Below, piece by piece: positions 60,684 through 64,000 of a DNA stretch of 64,000 nucleotides; the first letter of the stretch is position 1, and every line of letters begins with the position of its first letter. The stretch spans positions 248,001-312,000 of the forward strand of contig OZ237773.1 in the NCBI GenBank assembly GCA_965178125.1, read 5' to 3'. The notes below the pieces were generated by a model, which had not been told where the DNA came from, did no database searches, and was given only the letters and a program-made list of their open reading frames with translations. A program made the translations under genes and the position numbers. The stretch comes from Bilabrum cf. latius (Eukaryota; Bigyra: Bicosoecida; Bigyra; Bicosoecida).

Positions 60684-61102
60684 GGAGCTATGAGAACTGA
60701 CTAGTTTGATGGGGGAGATTCGCACGTTAGATCCAATCTGTACGAGGGGACACGCGTTAGCAACTCTTTGCCTGCAGACTTCGCAACGTCTCCGTACGTA
60801 GTCTCCTGGTCAGCTCTACCGGTAGATGCTAACTTGCATCCAAACGTACTGTAAACACTATGTATATACCAAGCAGATAAGGCGAGAGGGCCGGAGCTTT
60901 GCAGCGAAACCAACATGTTAGTTGCAGTTGGGCTTCCGTACTAATTCATCCTTCCCAAATCAGTTGAGTTATAAAACCACCACAGCGTTAATCTAATAAA
61001 CGAATATCAACACACGTTCGTCCTTGCGCACATCGTGGATCCTACGCACCATTCAAATTGAAGCATAGTGGCGGCCTCTGGGGCAAAACTGGCAAAAAAA
61101 TC
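60684..61102 (+). other. Intergenic stretch, no gene seen
   Basis: AT-richer sequence between paralogue E and the third tRNA. No exon, repeat or regulatory site is recognised. Confidence 0.5.
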
Positions 61103-61175
61103 TGGACACACAGGGAATCGAACCCTGGACTATCTGCATGCGAAGCAGACACTCTACCAACTGAGCTATACGCCC
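61103..61175 (-). tRNA. tRNA-Ala (anticodon CGC), third copy, minus strand
   Basis: The reverse complement gives the same 73-base cloverleaf as the other two copies, with the G3:U70 pair. A T run follows it on the minus strand (T stretch below 61101), as expected for Pol III termination. Confidence 0.95.
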
Positions 61176-61227
61176 ACTATTCGATTTATCGAATTATATA
61201 AGTACAAATACGACAATGATCAATTTA

Positions 61228-64000
61228 TCAATCTTCCTCGTCATCCAGTTCAATCTCGTTCTCGTCCTCCGCCGCCTGCTTTCCGGACTGCGCTTTTTCG
61301 TTTCCATCTTCTGCGGCACCTGCTTCTTCTCTTCTGCTTCTCTTCACGTACCGAAGATCTTCCGCAGTAGCAGCATCCGCGTTCGACGTGGCGCTGGTGC
61401 CAACTGCTCCGGCCTACAAGGATTGTCCACCGTCGTGTGCATCGCTGCTCCCATCCGCTTCCGCGGGCACAGAACTGGCAGTGTCCCTGCCCCGCTTCTG
61501 TCCCAGAGCCGGCTCCGCTGGCGCCGCCCCGTCCCCTCCGTCCCCCTGCCCTTGCCCCTGCCCCTGCCCCATGGCCCTGACCTTCTCCCTGAGTTCCGGC
61601 TCCGAGTACCTCACCTGGGAGAACTGCGCGCCCATGGCCCTCCTCACGTGCTGCATCTCCGCGTACGTGTCGGGGTTCCCGTGCCTCCGCTCGAACTCGC
61701 GCCAAGAGTCCCAGTAGGTCCGGTGGGACGCCTCGCTGGGGTCGGCGAACTGAGCGCCGTGCCTCCACAGCGCCCTCGCGCGGTCGATCTCGCCCAGGGA
61801 AGCCTCCAGCACCGCGAACCGCATGGTGAGCGCGCGAGCATCCCCGTCCGGCAGGCCCTCGTCCGCCATCGCGATTTCCAAAACCGCACGCAACCTCGGT
61901 GCCCCGAACACCTCCTGGCCCCTCCGGACCCAGCGGTCGTACACCACGCGCTTGTCCCCGGTTGCAACCGCTCCCGCGGCCCTCTGGTACACCGCCATCT
62001 CCCTCCGGACCTGCCCGTGCCTCTTTTCCAGCTCGGCAAACACCAGCCACAGGGGCAGGGCGCTGGCGAGGCCTTGTTCCCCGCCCTCTCCCGCGGCAGC
62101 CACGGCCTCCTCGCAGATTTCCCTGGCCCTCTCCAGCTTGTCCAGGCGACCCCCAGGAGCACCCAGCACGTCGATCGAGGCACCAGCCGCTGCGGCCACG
62201 GCGGGCAACGACGACGAAGATGACGAAGATGATGATGAGGACGATGATGATGACGAAGCAGCACCGGTACCTGCCCCCCCGGCGCCCTTGGTGTGGCGCT
62301 TCACGAACGCCCCGATGTAAGCCAGCCACAGGTCCCTCTGGTGCGGCCAGCCGAACGCCGCCACCCCCCTCTCATACACACGGAAGGACTCCTCGAACTC
62401 GTTGTGCGCCTGCAGATACTCTGCGTGCTGCAGCACCATGGCCGCCGTGGCCACTCCCAGTCGAAGGCACAGCGCATGCGCCGCCTTGACCTCATCCACA
62501 GTGCCCAGGGACTCCTCCAGGTCGAGGAACAGCGCCCACACGCGGGGGTTCAGGTGCAGCCGGTCTCGCGCCGAGGTTTTGCCACCCCCGTGCAGTCGCC
62601 GGAGAACCGCCGCCGAAGGTTCCCTGACGGCCTCGGCGGCCACCGCCCGGGCCTCCTCCAGTCTCTCCTCCCTCACCTCCAGCTCTGCCAGGGAACAATG
62701 CACGGCGGCCAACTGGTCCACCCTCCTGAACGATACCTCAATGGCGCGCCGGAGCACCACCCTCGCCGATTCCGAGTCCCCGTTCCGCTCGTAGAGCCCT
62801 GCAAACGCGATCCACAGCTCTTCCAGCTTGCCAACCGCCTTGCCCGGGTCCACCGCCTGCGTGGCCTCCTGAAACGCAAGCACTGCCTGGTCCGGCCGTC
62901 CCTGCTTCTCGTACAGCTGTGCCCTGTCCAGCCACTCCTACACGCTCTGGGGGTTCTGCCTCAGCCGCACGGAGGACAGCAGCAGCGGCCGCCTGGCCAC
63001 GAGGACCTCGAGCCGCTCCATCCTGAGGGCGAGGTCCTCCTTCCCGGCCTCCAGCTGGGCCAGCTCTTTGCCCTCGATGTCGCTGGCCCCGCGGTCACCA
63101 GGCGAGTCCCCGCCCGCTGATGCCGATGAGGACGATGCAGACGCACCAGCTGCCTTGTTGGAGCTGTCCTATTCGTCCTCGTCCTCGTCCTCGTCCTCGT
63201 CGTCATCGGACACCTCTCCCGCAGCGAGCAGCAGGGTCTCCTCAAACCGCACGTAACTATCGTACACGGTCGCGAAATCCCTCACCGTCATGACGGCTTC
63301 GATCCCCTCCTCGTACACGTCTCTCGCCCGCTCGAACCTGCCCTGCCTCGAGTGCCAGTCCGCCAGCGCGCACCACAGCCGGCCCACCTCGTCCGAGAAC
63401 CTCCGGATGCCCGAGCGGAGCACCTGCTCCACATTCAGCGAGCGAACCTTCCCCGCGTGCTCCGACACGGTCGCGCACAGCCGCAGCCACAGCTCGTGGT
63501 GGGACCGCCCCCGCTTGCTGACGAAGGAGGGGTCGTCCACAGCGCGCGCCAGCACGAGGGCGCCCTCGTCCACGCGGCCAAACCGGAAGTAGTACTCGGC
63601 CAGCCGCTCGAGCTGCTTGGGGGCGAACTCGACGAACCTTCGCAGCAGCAGGGCACCCGACCTTGGGGGGACAGCCGGCTGCCGCCTCCAGTCGATGCCC
63701 AGGTGCCTGCGGACCGCCCGCTCGTCCCGTCTCAGTTGTTCCCTGGCCTCGGTGTCTTGCGCGGAGGCGCCCTTGGCTGCGGCGGAGGAGGACGATGAAG
63801 TTCCGCTGGATCGCGCGGCGCCGGTGCCGAGAAGTTCGCCGCGCTCGTCGACAGCACCCTCATCCTCGTCGTGGTCGTCATCGCCGCGCTCCGGTGGCAG
63901 CTCAAGGGACGGTACCTCGTAGGAACCGTCCTCCAGCATGCGAGGGGGGTCGGATGTTTCTACGAAGCGCACGACCGCTGGCCAGACGTGGTCGTGCTGG
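61228..64000 (-). CDS. SYF1: SYF1/XAB2 pre-mRNA splicing factor, HAT-repeat protein (5' end outside window)
   Basis: SYF1 (XAB2) is a HAT-repeat scaffold of the Prp19-associated spliceosome complex. The frame enters from the window edge and ends at TGA 61228-61230. Diagnostic segments are VDDPSFVSKRGRSHHELW, SLNVEQVLRSGIRRF, RARDVYEEGIEAVMTVRDF, SVRLRQNP, DPGKAVGKLEELWIAFA, DLEESLGTVDEVKAAH, YERGVAAFGWPHQRDLW and ASLGEIDRARALWRHGAQF. It ends in an acidic tail (IELDDEED). TAG is in frame at 63169, 62938 and 61414. The one at 62938 lies in NPQSV-TAG-EW, where relatives carry a polar residue, so Gln fits. Ser-, Asp/Glu- and Gly-Gln-rich insertions make it longer than animal or yeast versions. 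No intron is seen in the visible part. Confidence 0.93.

Noticed and set aside
1-64000. UAG as pyrrolysine or as programmed readthrough at special sites
   Set aside because: TAG is too frequent (dozens in one exon), occurs in many unrelated proteins without a common downstream context, and swaps with CAG between paralogues.
1-64000. UAG as leucine
   Set aside because: Considered because it is known in some eukaryotes. The CAG/TAG paralogue site, Gln-rich runs and polar aligned positions in SYF1, the receiver domain and the ankyrin helix favour Gln. A genome-wide profile would settle it.

Overview
This is nuclear DNA from a microbial eukaryote. The genes carry GT-AG introns, there are three tRNA-Ala genes with the G3:U70 identity pair, and the recognisable proteins are eukaryotic: splicing factor SYF1, the PP1 regulator SDS22, a GH32 glycosidase, a CUB-domain membrane protein and an ankyrin-kinase. 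Much of the DNA is GC-rich and the genes have few introns. The species cannot be named from the window alone.

The dominant observation is a changed genetic code. Nearly every gene looks chopped up if TAG is read as stop, but becomes one continuous frame if TAG is sense. TGA and TAA remain stops: TGA ends almost every gene and TAA ends the ankyrin-kinase. Several independent contexts point to glutamine. One TAG aligns with CAG in two close paralogues. Others lie in Gln-rich runs, in a helix of the response-regulator domain, in an ankyrin helix, and in a polar position of SYF1. UAG = Gln with UAA and UGA kept as stops is a rare nuclear code.

Layout. 1-6932 (+): 3' part of a very large low-complexity protein ending in a receiver (response-regulator) domain. 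7115-8185 (-): ChaC-type gamma-glutamylcyclotransferase. 8294-8366 (+): tRNA-Ala(CGC). 8848-14067 (+): ankyrin-repeat protein kinase. 14281-14353 (+): a second tRNA-Ala. 14440-16431 (+): secreted GH32 glycosidase, followed by a tandem repeat. 16952-18522 (-): SDS22. 19183 onward (+): CUB-domain membrane protein, cut by a 200-N gap. After the gap a 5,530-base stretch repeats exactly, so SDS22 and the CUB gene appear twice (22682-24252 and 24913-28737). This is most likely two overlapping contigs left unmerged. 29827-49472 (-): a giant surface-protein gene whose last exon is an uninterrupted 18,405 bases. It has RCC1-like repeats, beta-helix repeats, a cysteine-rich stalk and about eight membrane spans. 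49884-60683 (+): a tandem array of ankyrin-like paralogues, four intact and one or two decayed. 61103-61175 (-): third tRNA-Ala. 61228-64000 (-): SYF1/XAB2, running off the window.

The genes do not form a pathway. The window reads as housekeeping genes (SYF1, SDS22, ChaC, tRNAs) mixed with lineage-specific surface and signalling genes and an expanding ankyrin family. No virus, CRISPR array, transposase or bacterial operon was seen.
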